A DNA stretch of 34,886 nucleotides from an uncultured Prevotella sp. (GTDB taxonomy: Bacteria; Bacteroidota; Bacteroidia; Bacteroidales; Bacteroidaceae), in contig USEC01000020.1 of the NCBI GenBank assembly GCA_900553595.1, forward strand, positions 1-34,886, in the 5' to 3' direction. Of this stretch, positions 8,606 through 15,495 are shown piece after piece. The position numbers and the translations under genes are program-made. Within the stretch, counting starts at the first letter, position 1; each line of letters starts with the position of its first letter. The notes below the pieces were generated by a model. That model did no database searches. It had not been told where the DNA came from and saw only the letters and a list, made by a program, of their open reading frames with translations.

Positions 8606-8640
8606 AATGCGGTTATGAAAATATAATCGCATTCTTTTTT
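8606..8640 (+). terminator. Intrinsic terminator hairpin ending 3 bases before the wecA-like start
   Basis: AATGCGGTTAT (8606-8616) pairs with ATAATCGCATT (8623-8633), an 11-bp stem with one G-U pair and a 6-nt loop, followed by CTTTTTT (8634-8640). It looks like a full intrinsic terminator, yet ATG 8644 follows at once and no TAnnTTTG promoter is visible between 8538 and 8644. It may end the upstream operon or attenuate the next gene. Confidence 0.75.
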
Positions 8641-8643
8641 GCT

Positions 8644-9732
8644 ATGGTACATTATCTTTTCTTTACGATACTTGCATTTGTGTTGAGCATGATTTGTGGC
8701 TTCATTGTCATACCGAGCATTCTCAACTTCTGCTACAAGCGCGAACTCTACGACATTCCCGAAGCCCGCAAGGTGCACACACAGGCAGTGCCGCGGCTTG
8801 GAGGCGTGGCGTTTCTGCCGAGCATGCTGCTCGCCTTTGTCGTGTCGATATTCGTTGTCGCGAGTGTGACGGGGCGCGAGCAGGTCACTCTGAGCCTTTG
8901 GTCGTTCATGTTCATCATAAGTCTTTTCATGATTTATGTCGTGGGAATTATCGACGATGTCGTGGGGCTTGGGGCAAAGACAAAGTTCGCTGTGCAGATA
9001 GTGGCGGCGACTCTGCTTCCCATATCGGGACTTTACATAAACAATCTGTATGGTTTCTGCGGCATCACCGAGATACCTTTCTGGGTGGGAGCACCGCTCA
9101 CCGTCTTCGTGATAGTGTTCATCGACAATGCCATCAACCTCATCGACGGCATCGACGGGCTCGCCGGCGGATTTGCGCTCATGTCGCTTCTGGGCTTCCT
9201 CGTGTGCTTTGCCCGTGAGGGAGTGTGGAGTTATTGCGTGCTTATTTCGGGACTTATGGGCGTGCTTGCAGCCTATCTTTATTTCAATCTGTGGGGTAAG
9301 GCCGAGCGCAACCGCAAGATTTTCATGGGCGATACGGGCAGTCTGACGCTCGGATTCATCCTTGGTTTCCTTGTGGTGAAGTTCGCAATGAACAACACTC
9401 ATGTCATGCCTTACCGCAGCGACAGTCTGCTTGTGTCCTACACCCTGCTTATTGTGCCGTGCTTCGATGTCGTGCGTGTCATCATAACACGCCTCCGCGA
9501 CCGCCAGCCTCTCTTCAAGGCCGACAAGCGTCACATTCATCACAAGCTCCTGAAATGTGGACTTACGCAGCACAGAACACTCATTGTAATTCTGTGTTTC
9601 GCCCTCTTTTTCGATGCGATAAATCTCACTCTCTATCCATTAGTGCCCGTCACGTTCATTGTCGCCATTGACATTATCATATATGTGGGATTTCATCTGG
9701 GGCTTGACAGAATCATAAAAAAAAGAGGATAA
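8644..9732 (+). CDS. WecA/TagO-type undecaprenyl-phosphate HexNAc-1-phosphate transferase
   Basis: A polytopic inner-membrane protein of 362 residues with about ten hydrophobic segments. It should transfer GlcNAc-1-phosphate (or a related HexNAc-1-P) from UDP-sugar to undecaprenyl phosphate, the first step of lipid-linked glycan synthesis. Signature motifs are all visible: VHTQAVPRLGG after TM1, GIIDDVVGLGAKTKF (the DD motif), NAINLIDGIDGLAGG, FMGDTGSLTLGF and the cytoplasmic HIHHKLL loop. This supports the WecA/TagO branch over MraY. The start at 8644 keeps TM1 whole; the next Met (8689) would cut into it. Its synthesis may depend on transcription through the hairpin just before it. Confidence 0.92.
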   Translation: MVHYLFFTILAFVLSMICGFIVIPSILNFCYKRELYDIPEARKVHTQAVPRLGGVAFLPSMLLAFVVSIFVVASVTGREQVTLSLWSFMFIISLFMIYVVGIIDDVVGLGAKTKFAVQIVAATLLPISGLYINNLYGFCGITEIPFWVGAPLTVFVIVFIDNAINLIDGIDGLAGGFALMSLLGFLVCFAREGVWSYCVLISGLMGVLAAYLYFNLWGKAERNRKIFMGDTGSLTLGFILGFLVVKFAMNNTHVMPYRSDSLLVSYTLLIVPCFDVVRVIITRLRDRQPLFKADKRHIHHKLLKCGLTQHRTLIVILCFALFFDAINLTLYPLVPVTFIVAIDIIIYVGFHLGLDRIIKKRG

Positions 9733-9756
9733 CGCTGCTGCCCGTGCGTTATCCTC
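9717..9756 (-). terminator. Terminator between convergent genes (wecA-like end / small protein)
   Basis: GAGGATAACGC (9725-9735) and GCGTTATCCTC (9746-9756) form a perfect 11-bp stem with a 10-nt loop. The A-tract before the left arm (9717-9724) reads as a T-tract on the minus strand, so it ends transcripts of the minus-strand gene at 9778-10152. The stem also overlaps the stop of the wecA-like gene and may end that transcript too. Confidence 0.8.
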
Positions 9757-9777
9757 CTCGCATTTACCATGCTGATG

Positions 9778-10152
9778 TTATGATTTACTGTCGGAAGGGT
9801 AGTACTCTTCCCATTCTTTCATTGCCGCCTTCCAGTCGGTCTGCTCTCCTGCTTCCACCGCTTCCTTCTGTTTTGCCGCTTCATCGCGTGCCTTGTCGCG
9901 TGCACGTTTGGCTTTCATGTCGGCTATTGTTGCGTCGTCGAGCACGCAGATTGCGCCGCGCTGTATGGCATCGAGGAGTTCCTTGTCGCCGAAAGCCTTG
10001 CCCTGCTCGTTGAAATCGGAGATGTTGAACTCGTATTCCACGCGCAGAGTGTGCCTTATTTCCTTCTGTTTGCCTCGGTTGGCTGCGTTTTTCAGTCGCA
10101 GGAGTTTTATTATTTCGTCAATTTCCTTGGCTGAGTATTTGTTTCTTCCCAT
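9778..10152 (-). CDS. Small charged protein of unknown function
   Basis: The 124-residue product starts MGRNKYSAKEIDEIIKLLRL, which looks like a short helical DNA- or RNA-binding-type segment, followed by a basic ANRGKQKEIRHTLR patch, a FNISDFNEQGKAFG segment, and a long Lys/Ala/Glu-rich helix (about residues 78-105) likely to be coiled coil. I do not recognise a characterised function. No signal peptide or membrane segment is seen, so it should be cytoplasmic. A more distal in-frame ATG (10179) lies inside the predicted minus-7 promoter element, which argues for ATG 10152. It is monocistronic between a terminator and its promoter. Confidence 0.8.
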   Translation of the reverse strand: MGRNKYSAKEIDEIIKLLRLKNAANRGKQKEIRHTLRVEYEFNISDFNEQGKAFGDKELLDAIQRGAICVLDDATIADMKAKRARDKARDEAAKQKEAVEAGEQTDWKAAMKEWEEYYPSDSKS

Positions 10153-10176
10153 TTTTTTTAATTCGAATATCCTTGA

Positions 10177-10184
10177 CAAAGTTA
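10177..10184 (-). promoter_or_regulatory. Minus-7 element of the small charged protein gene
   Basis: Read on the minus strand this is TAACTTTG, the consensus minus-7 box. A start near 10170 leaves a leader of about 18 nt before ATG 10152 and excludes the longer start at 10179. No clear minus-33 TTG is seen. Confidence 0.5.
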
Positions 10185-10244
10185 TAGCTTTTTACACGAA
10201 AAAGGGCGTAATGTGTTAAAAATTACATGTTTTTATAAGAAACA

Positions 10245-10276
10245 TTTTGCACTTTCGGAATAAAACTATATATTTG
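10245..10276 (+). promoter_or_regulatory. Strong Bacteroidota promoter with no ORF directly behind it
   Basis: TTTTG (10245-10249), 19-nt spacer, TATATTTG (10269-10276). This is among the best consensus matches in the window. The expected start is near 10283, and a strong terminator ends at 10355, so it appears to drive a roughly 73-nt RNA. Confidence 0.65.
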
Positions 10277-10282
10277 CCGTAT

Positions 10283-10355
10283 CATTTTTTAAGATTTCGG
10301 TATTTTACGAAATCGCTTATGAGGTTGGTAGCATCCTGCGCCAACCTCTTTTTTT
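10283..10355 (+). ncRNA. Candidate small RNA (about 73 nt, two hairpins)
   Basis: The stretch between the promoter at 10245-10276 and the T-run ending at 10355 holds no ORF with a plausible start. It folds into two hairpins: GATTTCG (10293-10299) with CGAAATC (10308-10314) around an 8-nt loop, and GAGGTTGG (10321-10328) with CCAACCTC (10341-10348) followed by seven T. Promoter, structured body and intrinsic terminator together are the architecture of an independent sRNA gene. The 380-nt gap 10153-10559 is otherwise filled by promoters. The 5' end is estimated from the promoter. Alternatively it is an attenuated leader, but a second promoter lies downstream for the sigma factor gene. Confidence 0.55.
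10321..10355 (+). terminator. Intrinsic terminator of the candidate sRNA
   Basis: GAGGTTGG (10321-10328) and CCAACCTC (10341-10348) make a perfect 8-bp stem with a 12-nt loop, followed by TTTTTTT (10349-10355). No protein gene on this strand ends nearby; the last plus-strand gene stops at 9732 and already has its own hairpin. Confidence 0.8.
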
Positions 10356-10367
10356 ATGTTCATTTTC

Positions 10368-10398
10368 TTGTGTATATCGGCAAAAGTATTTACCTTTG
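10368..10398 (+). promoter_or_regulatory. Promoter of the ECF-type sigma factor gene
   Basis: TTG (10368-10370), 20-nt spacer, TACCTTTG (10391-10398). The start would be near 10405, giving a leader of about 155 nt before ATG 10560. No promoter of a different, autoregulated type is evident. Confidence 0.65.
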
Positions 10399-10559
10399 CG
10401 TTTGGAAGTTGTAATGCGGCTTCCGTTTCGATATGGGTCGTGGCGCATTTCTTATGCAAAGCCATTGCTCGCAGATAAAAATCAAAACATTTAAAAACAA
10501 CAAATTAAAGAGGTTCGCCTATCGAGAAATTCTACTTCAGAAACTTATAAAACAAAGAA

Positions 10560-11156
10560 ATGAAGACATTAGAAAATATGACCGACGAAGGGTTGGCCAT
10601 GTTGTACATCGATGGGAATAACCGGGCATTTGATTTGTTGCTGTCACGCAACCAGTCGAGACTCTTTTCCTATATACTTTTCGTTGTTCGCGACCGCAAC
10701 ACTGCCGAGGATATATTCCAGGAGACATTCGTGAAGGTTATCACCCGTCTTCAGGACGGCAAATACACCACAAGCGGCAAGTTCAGCGCATGGATTATGC
10801 GCATTGCCCACAATGTGATAATGGATTGGTACCGCGACCAGCGTGCCGAGCGTGTCGTTGAAGCCACGCAGGACAACGACCTCTCGAACATAAGCGGGTC
10901 GGAACTCGTCGTGGGAAGCATTGAAAGCCATTATGTGAACAGTCAGGTGATGCGCGATGTGCGCAATCTTCTCGACAATCTGCCGCCCACACAGCGTGAG
11001 GTGGTATTCATGCGCTATTATCAGCAACTCTCGTTCAAGGAGATTGCCGACACTACAAGTGTGAGCATAAACACCGCCCTCGGCCGTATGCGCTATGCCA
11101 TCCTCAATCTGCGCCGTATGGCAAAGACCTACGGCATGACATTGCAGCTCGCCTGA
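10560..11156 (+). CDS. ECF-type sigma-70 family RNA polymerase sigma factor
   Basis: The 198-residue protein has sigma region 2 (about 20-90: AFDLLLSRNQSRLFSYILFV, then RNTAEDIFQETFVKV and FSAWIMRIAHNVIMDWYR, which bind core and the minus-10 region) and region 4 (about 140-190: LPPTQREVVFMRYYQQLSF, KEIADTTSVSINTALGRMRY, the minus-35 helix-turn-helix). Regions 1 and 3 are absent, so it is an ECF-type factor. No anti-sigma gene is adjacent: the downstream neighbour is the convergent rpe, 11 nt away. Control may therefore be transcriptional through its long leader, or by a distant partner. Target promoters are unknown. Confidence 0.92.
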   Translation: MKTLENMTDEGLAMLYIDGNNRAFDLLLSRNQSRLFSYILFVVRDRNTAEDIFQETFVKVITRLQDGKYTTSGKFSAWIMRIAHNVIMDWYRDQRAERVVEATQDNDLSNISGSELVVGSIESHYVNSQVMRDVRNLLDNLPPTQREVVFMRYYQQLSFKEIADTTSVSINTALGRMRYAILNLRRMAKTYGMTLQLA

Positions 11157-11167
11157 GCCGCAATGTC

Positions 11168-11824
11168 TTAGCGGTTGAGCTGCTTCAGATCGTGGATAGT
11201 GGCAACAGGGTCGGAAGCCTTGAACACATAGCTTCCGCTGACAAGCACGTCGGCGCCGGCTTCCACGAGGCGTGGTGCGGTGTCGGCCTGTACGCCGCCA
11301 TCCACCTGTATGAGTGCCTTGCTGCCCTTGCTGTCGATGAACTGTCGCAGTGCTTTCACCTTATTAATAGTGTTCTCGATGAATTTCTGTCCGCCGAATC
11401 CGGGGTTTACGCCCATCAGCAGAGCCATATCCACATCGCAGATAATGTCTTCAAGCATGCAGACGGGGGTTGATGGGTTCAGTGTCACGCCCGCTTTCAT
11501 GCCGGTATCGTGTATGGCTTGCACTGTGCGGTGAAGGTGTGTGCACGCTTCGTAGTGTACATTCATCATGAATGCGCCGGAGTCGGCCACCTGCTTGATG
11601 TAGTTTTCGGGGTGCACAATCATCAGATGCACGTCAAGCGGTTTTTTACAAATCTTTCCTACAGCGTTCATAATGGGGAAGCCGTAGGAAATGTTAGGTA
11701 CGAATACACCGTCCATCACATCAATGTGAAGCCAGTCGGCTTCGCTTCCGTTTATCATTTCCACTTCCTTTCTGAGGTCGAGGAAATTGGCAGACAGAAG
11801 AGAAGGCGAAATAATTGTTTTCAT
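11168..11824 (-). CDS. rpe: Ribulose-phosphate 3-epimerase
   Basis: Interconverts D-ribulose 5-phosphate and D-xylulose 5-phosphate in the pentose phosphate pathway. The 218-residue TIM barrel has all family marks: ISPSLLSANFLDL at the start, WLHIDVMDGVFVPNIS with metal-binding His and catalytic Asp, DVHLMI, MGVNPGFGGQKFI and the second catalytic Asp in QVDGGV near residue 175, ending with a phosphate-binding VSGSYVFKA. Length is normal. It lies 36 nt downstream of a 41-codon gene on the same strand and is probably co-transcribed with it. It is convergent with the sigma factor gene with only 11 nt between stops and no terminator visible there. Confidence 0.96.
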   Translation of the reverse strand: MKTIISPSLLSANFLDLRKEVEMINGSEADWLHIDVMDGVFVPNISYGFPIMNAVGKICKKPLDVHLMIVHPENYIKQVADSGAFMMNVHYEACTHLHRTVQAIHDTGMKAGVTLNPSTPVCMLEDIICDVDMALLMGVNPGFGGQKFIENTINKVKALRQFIDSKGSKALIQVDGGVQADTAPRLVEAGADVLVSGSYVFKASDPVATIHDLKQLNR

Positions 11825-11860
11825 TTCTTCTTTGGTTTTGTTTGTTAATCAGGCATGGTG

Positions 11861-11986
11861 TCAGTTCAGACAATACACCTCTTTGCGCCCGTTCACTTTT
11901 ATCACACGGTAGGTGTATGCTATCTGCCGTATGATGTTCAGCGTTCTTTCTGATGGATTCAGCTCTTCTTGAGTAAAATGCTTCAT
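11861..11986 (-). CDS. 41-residue protein upstream of rpe
   Basis: A short frame encodes MKHFTQEELNPSERTLNIIR followed by QIAYTYRVIKVNGRKEVYCLN. The product has a plausible amphipathic helix, a Tyr-rich beta-like end and a C-terminal YCLN, with no signal peptide. Reading-frame quality (sensible codons, compact protein-like composition, clean stop, 36-nt spacing to rpe on the same strand) supports a real gene. It reminds me of short uncharacterised Bacteroidales proteins with an EELNPS...IRQIAYTYR core, but this is memory and not a search. Function unknown; a role as an upstream coupled frame for rpe is possible. Confidence 0.65.
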   Translation of the reverse strand: MKHFTQEELNPSERTLNIIRQIAYTYRVIKVNGRKEVYCLN

Positions 11987-12080
11987 GGGCAATAGGGTTT
12001 TGATCTATTTTATAAAACGGCGTTTTCTGAATTTTATTACATTTCTCTCTTAAAAATTATGCCGTTATAGTCTTTCTTGC

Positions 12081-12088
12081 TATATTTG
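12081..12088 (+). promoter_or_regulatory. Minus-7 element of the TrpF-like gene
   Basis: TATATTTG ends 11 bases before ATG 12100, giving a leader of only a few nucleotides. No good TTG is seen 20 nt upstream. Confidence 0.5.
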
Positions 12089-12099
12089 CATTTAGTAAA

Positions 12100-12792
12100 A
12101 TGAAACAGATGCAGATAAAGGTGAACGGTCTGTGCCATGCCGACGACATCAGGCGTGTGGCACAATCAGGGGCTGACTATGTGGGGATGCAGTTCGGCAA
12201 GGGCAAGCCGCATCGTGTGGTCATGCTTCAGCGTAGCACGGGAACGCTTCCCGACATGGCTGAGGCCGACTTCTCGTCGCTTTCGTCCGAAGGTGCGGGG
12301 CGTGCTCTTTCGCTTGTTGGTATGTTCTCCGGCGAGAGTGCGCAGAGTGTCATTACGGCGGTGTATTCCTATGGTCTTGATGCTGTCCAGTTCGCCGACG
12401 ACTGTGGCGCGATCTTCATCCGCAACCTTATCGGTACGGTTGTGCCCGACATCTGCCCGCATCTTGACATTATAAAACTGTTCCATGTCTCGTGTGCTGA
12501 CGATTTCGCCGTCTGCCGGCAGTATGAAGAACTTGCTTACCGCTTCATATTCCGTTTTGACACCGATGCCCTGCGTGACATTTCATGGGACGCCAAGGCC
12601 CGTATCGCCGATGCTTATCACGGCACAGTGCCGTTCCTCGTTAGCTGTCCGGTGGGTGAAATCCGTGAAGTGGTGGCGGCGTTCTGTCGTAATTCTGCAT
12701 TCTGCGGAGTGGATTTGGAGCCGGATAACGAGTCGCTTACAATTGCACAGTACATGCAGAAAGTGCATGAAATTGTGGTAAATAGAGAATGA
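12100..12792 (+). CDS. TrpF-like (phosphoribosylanthranilate isomerase family) protein lacking the catalytic Cys
   Basis: The 230-residue protein follows the TrpF plan: IKVNGLCHADDIRRVAQSGA aligns with the family start IKICGL...EDA..A...GAD, DYVGMQFGKGKPHRV with the GF.F...SPR loop, LVGMFSGES with the VGVF strand, and LDAVQFADDCG with the D.VQLHG strand. However, the catalytic Cys of KICGL is Asn9 here, and the C-terminal DVSSGVE phosphate and active-site segment reads CGVDLEPDNES. It stands alone, away from other trp genes. I infer it does not catalyse the Amadori isomerisation in the normal way and may be a repurposed barrel. It starts directly after its own promoter. Confidence 0.7.
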   Translation: MKQMQIKVNGLCHADDIRRVAQSGADYVGMQFGKGKPHRVVMLQRSTGTLPDMAEADFSSLSSEGAGRALSLVGMFSGESAQSVITAVYSYGLDAVQFADDCGAIFIRNLIGTVVPDICPHLDIIKLFHVSCADDFAVCRQYEELAYRFIFRFDTDALRDISWDAKARIADAYHGTVPFLVSCPVGEIREVVAAFCRNSAFCGVDLEPDNESLTIAQYMQKVHEIVVNRE

Positions 12793-12807
12793 TTGCATCA
12801 TTTTTTT
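12788..12807 (+). terminator. Short terminator after the TrpF-like gene
   Basis: AATGAT (12788-12793) pairs with ATCATT (12797-12802) around a 3-nt loop, followed by a T-run to 12807. The stem is short and AT-rich, so it may be weak. Confidence 0.45.
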
Positions 12808-12826
12808 ATTTAGTTGGGTATAAATT

Positions 12827-12857
12827 TTGGGATATTCAAAAATATTATATAAATTTG
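12827..12857 (+). promoter_or_regulatory. Promoter of the secreted FISUMP-type protein
   Basis: TTG (12827-12829), 20-nt spacer, TAAATTTG (12850-12857), in an AT-rich tract. The start would be near 12864 with a leader of about 84 nt. Confidence 0.6.
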
Positions 12858-12947
12858 TGGCGAAAAAGTATTGCTTGCTTATGCAAACGGTCTTTACTTT
12901 AGAACATTAGGAAACAATTATTTTTTAATTTATAAAACTGATTCGTT

Positions 12948-14453
12948 ATGAACAAATTCTTACTTACCTTAGCTATGCTCTTCGCTGCAATGACAGTGGG
13001 AGTACATGCGCAGAAGAAAGTCAATCGTATGGTCGTTCATCAGAAGGGCGGTGCTGAGAAAACCTATGTGCTGGAAAATGTGGATAGTGTTACTTTCCAG
13101 AAGAGCACTATGAAAGGTGGCGTTACCGTTTCCGTTATGGCTTCCACGATTGCAGAGGAAGGCACAAAGAAAATCACAAAGGCATTGGGTATGGCTACTC
13201 TGCCTCCCGGATGCAGATACGGTGAAATGGCATTGATTCCAGATAACGGTTCTGTGACCGACATCTCTGCATACATCAAAAGCCACTGCATACAGCGCAT
13301 GAATGCGACCAGCAACCAGTGGACTGTAACAGGATTCGACGCCAACACAAACTATCTCGTTGGTGTGCAGGCATATACTGACGACGGCGACGTGATCAGC
13401 TATGGTACAGCAGAACTTTCTATAGGTGACGGCAGCGTTTACGACCTCGGTGAGGGCGCCAACACTTACATCGTTCCTGAAAAGGGTAAGTACAGCTTCA
13501 TGCCTATGCATGTTGATGGAACTCTTATCTCCGGCTTCACAAAGGTGGACTGGCTGTGGAGTACAAAGGCAGGTCTTGGCAACAAGCAGAATCTTGTTTC
13601 AAACATTGCGATTGATGAATCAACCGGCCGCGTGACATTCGACGCAACCGGCAAGAAGGGTTCTGTTGTACTTGCCGCTTTCGACGACGCAGGCAAGGTG
13701 GTGTGGACATGGCTTCTGTGGTGCACCGACAGACCGGAGAACATGCGCTATGAGAACGGTGTACAGTTCATGGACCGTTGTATCGGCGCTACAAGTGCAA
13801 ATCCGGAAGACGGTACAGCTACATGGGGTCTCGTATGGCAGTGGGGCCGTCCGACTCCTTTCTTCGGCGGATACGCAGAGAATGAGTGGAATAAAGAAGA
13901 TGCACTCAACGAGGCTCGTTCATGGACTGTTGTGAACAGCGCTTACGACTTCAAGTGGGAACGGAAAGACGAGCAAGTGACCATGGAGGAGGCCATTGCA
14001 TCGCCTATGACTTTCTTCATCGCTCCGGAAGCAGAGTCTGCTGACTGGTACTACAAGGAAGACCTCACTCGTTGGAGTTCATTTAAGACCAACTACGACC
14101 CATGTCCTTCTGGATATCGTTTGCCGACAGTTGAGGATTTGTTCGTTCTGAACAATATGGAACCTTCTTTCAAGAATGGTGGTTATGTGTATGAGTATGA
14201 TGGCAAGAAGGCTTGGTGGCCGGCACTCGGTGGCGGTCGTGAGTTCGACTCTGCTTGTAACATCATCGGTTCCAACGTTATGTGTCTGTGGACAGGTAGT
14301 GCAGAGGGTGTGACTGACTTCTACTGGAACCAGTACTACCTCCCGTCAGCTTACCGCTTTATGACAAATAACGGTCAGGTATTCACCAAGGTTATTGGTT
14401 GCCGTGCGTTCGGACATGCTATCCGTGGCGTTGTTGATAACAGACGTAGATAA
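12948..14453 (+). CDS. Secreted protein with C-terminal FISUMP-like domain
   Basis: A signal peptide (MNKFLLTLAMLFAAMTVGVHA) leads a 501-residue exported protein without a lipobox. Just after cleavage is a VVHQKGG...YVLENVDSVTFQ segment, typical of Bacteroidales surface proteins. The middle (about 50-160) looks like an Ig-type beta domain. The C-terminal half has VVWTWLLWCTDRPE, NGVQFMDRCIGAT, GLVWQWGRPTPFFGG and YDPCPSGYRLPTVEDL, the pattern of the FISUMP / Fib_succ_major domain of Bacteroidota and Fibrobacter surface proteins. Function is unknown; a surface or adhesive role is inferred. It is monocistronic between a promoter and a strong terminator. Confidence 0.85.
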   Translation: MNKFLLTLAMLFAAMTVGVHAQKKVNRMVVHQKGGAEKTYVLENVDSVTFQKSTMKGGVTVSVMASTIAEEGTKKITKALGMATLPPGCRYGEMALIPDNGSVTDISAYIKSHCIQRMNATSNQWTVTGFDANTNYLVGVQAYTDDGDVISYGTAELSIGDGSVYDLGEGANTYIVPEKGKYSFMPMHVDGTLISGFTKVDWLWSTKAGLGNKQNLVSNIAIDESTGRVTFDATGKKGSVVLAAFDDAGKVVWTWLLWCTDRPENMRYENGVQFMDRCIGATSANPEDGTATWGLVWQWGRPTPFFGGYAENEWNKEDALNEARSWTVVNSAYDFKWERKDEQVTMEEAIASPMTFFIAPEAESADWYYKEDLTRWSSFKTNYDPCPSGYRLPTVEDLFVLNNMEPSFKNGGYVYEYDGKKAWWPALGGGREFDSACNIIGSNVMCLWTGSAEGVTDFYWNQYYLPSAYRFMTNNGQVFTKVIGCRAFGHAIRGVVDNRRR

Positions 14454-14482
14454 TAAGAATCCATAGATATTCTATAGTCATG

Positions 14483-14529
14483 CGACGCATGAGCCATTCC
14501 ATAAAGGATGCTCATGCGTCGTTTTTTTT
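14483..14529 (+). terminator. Strong intrinsic terminator
   Basis: CGACGCATGAGC (14483-14494) and GCTCATGCGTCG (14510-14521) form a perfect 12-bp stem with a 15-nt loop, followed by eight T (14522-14529). Confidence 0.92.
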
Positions 14530-14593
14530 GTGGGAAACGGACGGGGATTCTTATTTTATAATTGTCGGTGTTTCAAAACGTGAATTAGCAGAA

Positions 14594-14634
14594 GTTATCG
14601 GAAGTTAGTCCGCCTGCGGCGGATGGAAGATAAC
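14594..14634. repeat. Nested inverted repeat in an intergenic gap
   Basis: TCCGCC-TGC-GGCGGA (14609-14623) is nested inside GTTATC (14594-14599) and GATAAC (14629-14634). No T-run follows on either strand, so it is not a standard terminator. It lies past the stop of the minus-strand M15 gene; role unknown. Confidence 0.4.
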
Positions 14635-14690
14635 GGGGTGGACAAGTGGCAATCCAACCGCATAATTAGTCTTTGCCGTCTCTTTTCCTC

Positions 14691-15479
14691 TTACCTTTTT
14701 TCAAAATGCTGATAGTCTTTCAGCGTCTTCCAACTGCCGCCCCATACGAAGCCGTGGCGGATGAATTCCTTGTGGCAGATGTCGCCGTGTGTAATCTTGT
14801 GTTTGAAGTCAAGTGAGCGGTCGGCATATCGCTTTCCTGCTTTTGGACTCACGATGAGCGTCCCGTCGGCACGCTTCTTCACATACGGATTGTATAAAGG
14901 GTTTATGTCGATGGCTTTCCCAAGACTGTGTTTTGAGAGCCGTTTCGACCCGGCTACGAATCTGAAGTTGAAGCACGACGTGTTGTTGGCGTTCATCGAT
15001 GCCTCGTCGTCGGCGTTGTAGTTGTCAATGAGCACCATGCGCTCTATGGGGTAGCGGGCTTTGAAGAGGTTGCGGAAAATGTCGGTAAGGTCGTCGCTGA
15101 TGTCCTTGTGGCACACTATTTCACCCAACTGTATTTTTCCGTCGGTGTTGTAGTGCAGCACTTTAAGGTAGCGCAGCTGCGAGCGTGGAACGGTGCAGTC
15201 TTTCTTGAACGACTTCCCGTAGATGCGCTTGAAGACGGCGTCGCTTATGGGTTCGCTTGTGAAGCAGCGGTGGATGCCGTATTCCTTTATGCTTTCTTCA
15301 GATACGCACTGTCCTGCCTTCCAGAGTTTCAGGGTCTCTTGCTGCCTGTCGGTAGCGGCTTGCTGCTTTTCGTGGGTGGCGGGTAGTGTCCGTGCGTATG
15401 CCGGCAAGGTAGTGCCGGCGGTGCAAAGGAGGACGGCAAGCATTGCCGGGATGATGTGTAACGGATGGTGTTTTTTCAT
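14691..15479 (-). CDS. Exported M15-family metallopeptidase (peptidoglycan D,D- or L,D-peptidase type)
   Basis: A 262-residue protein with an N-terminal signal peptide (to about residue 29, ending PAYA). The M15 zinc site is visible: LSKHSLGKAIDINP gives the S-x-H-x(6)-D ligands His184 and Asp191, and LKDYQHFE gives catalytic Asp255 and zinc ligand His258. FVWGGSW before it is typical of M15C enzymes such as phage endolysin-like L-alanyl-D-glutamate peptidases. It should act on peptidoglycan peptides in the periplasm. Only 22 nt separate it from a terminator hairpin that follows the tiny lipoprotein gene on the same strand, and I see no promoter in that gap. It may be expressed by read-through. 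Confidence 0.88.
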   Translation of the reverse strand: MKKHHPLHIIPAMLAVLLCTAGTTLPAYARTLPATHEKQQAATDRQQETLKLWKAGQCVSEESIKEYGIHRCFTSEPISDAVFKRIYGKSFKKDCTVPRSQLRYLKVLHYNTDGKIQLGEIVCHKDISDDLTDIFRNLFKARYPIERMVLIDNYNADDEASMNANNTSCFNFRFVAGSKRLSKHSLGKAIDINPLYNPYVKKRADGTLIVSPKAGKRYADRSLDFKHKITHGDICHKEFIRHGFVWGGSWKTLKDYQHFEKR

Positions 15480-15495
15480 TGTTGGTGTAAATAAA

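Noticed and set aside
9744..10013. Plus-strand frame of 89 codons opposite the small charged protein
   Set aside because: The composition (long Pro/Leu/Arg/Ser runs) is that of an antisense shadow. The minus-strand gene has a promoter and terminator that fit it.
12156..12176. TGGCAC-like sigma-54 minus-24 element
   Set aside because: It lies inside the TrpF-like coding region and has no TTGC at the required distance.
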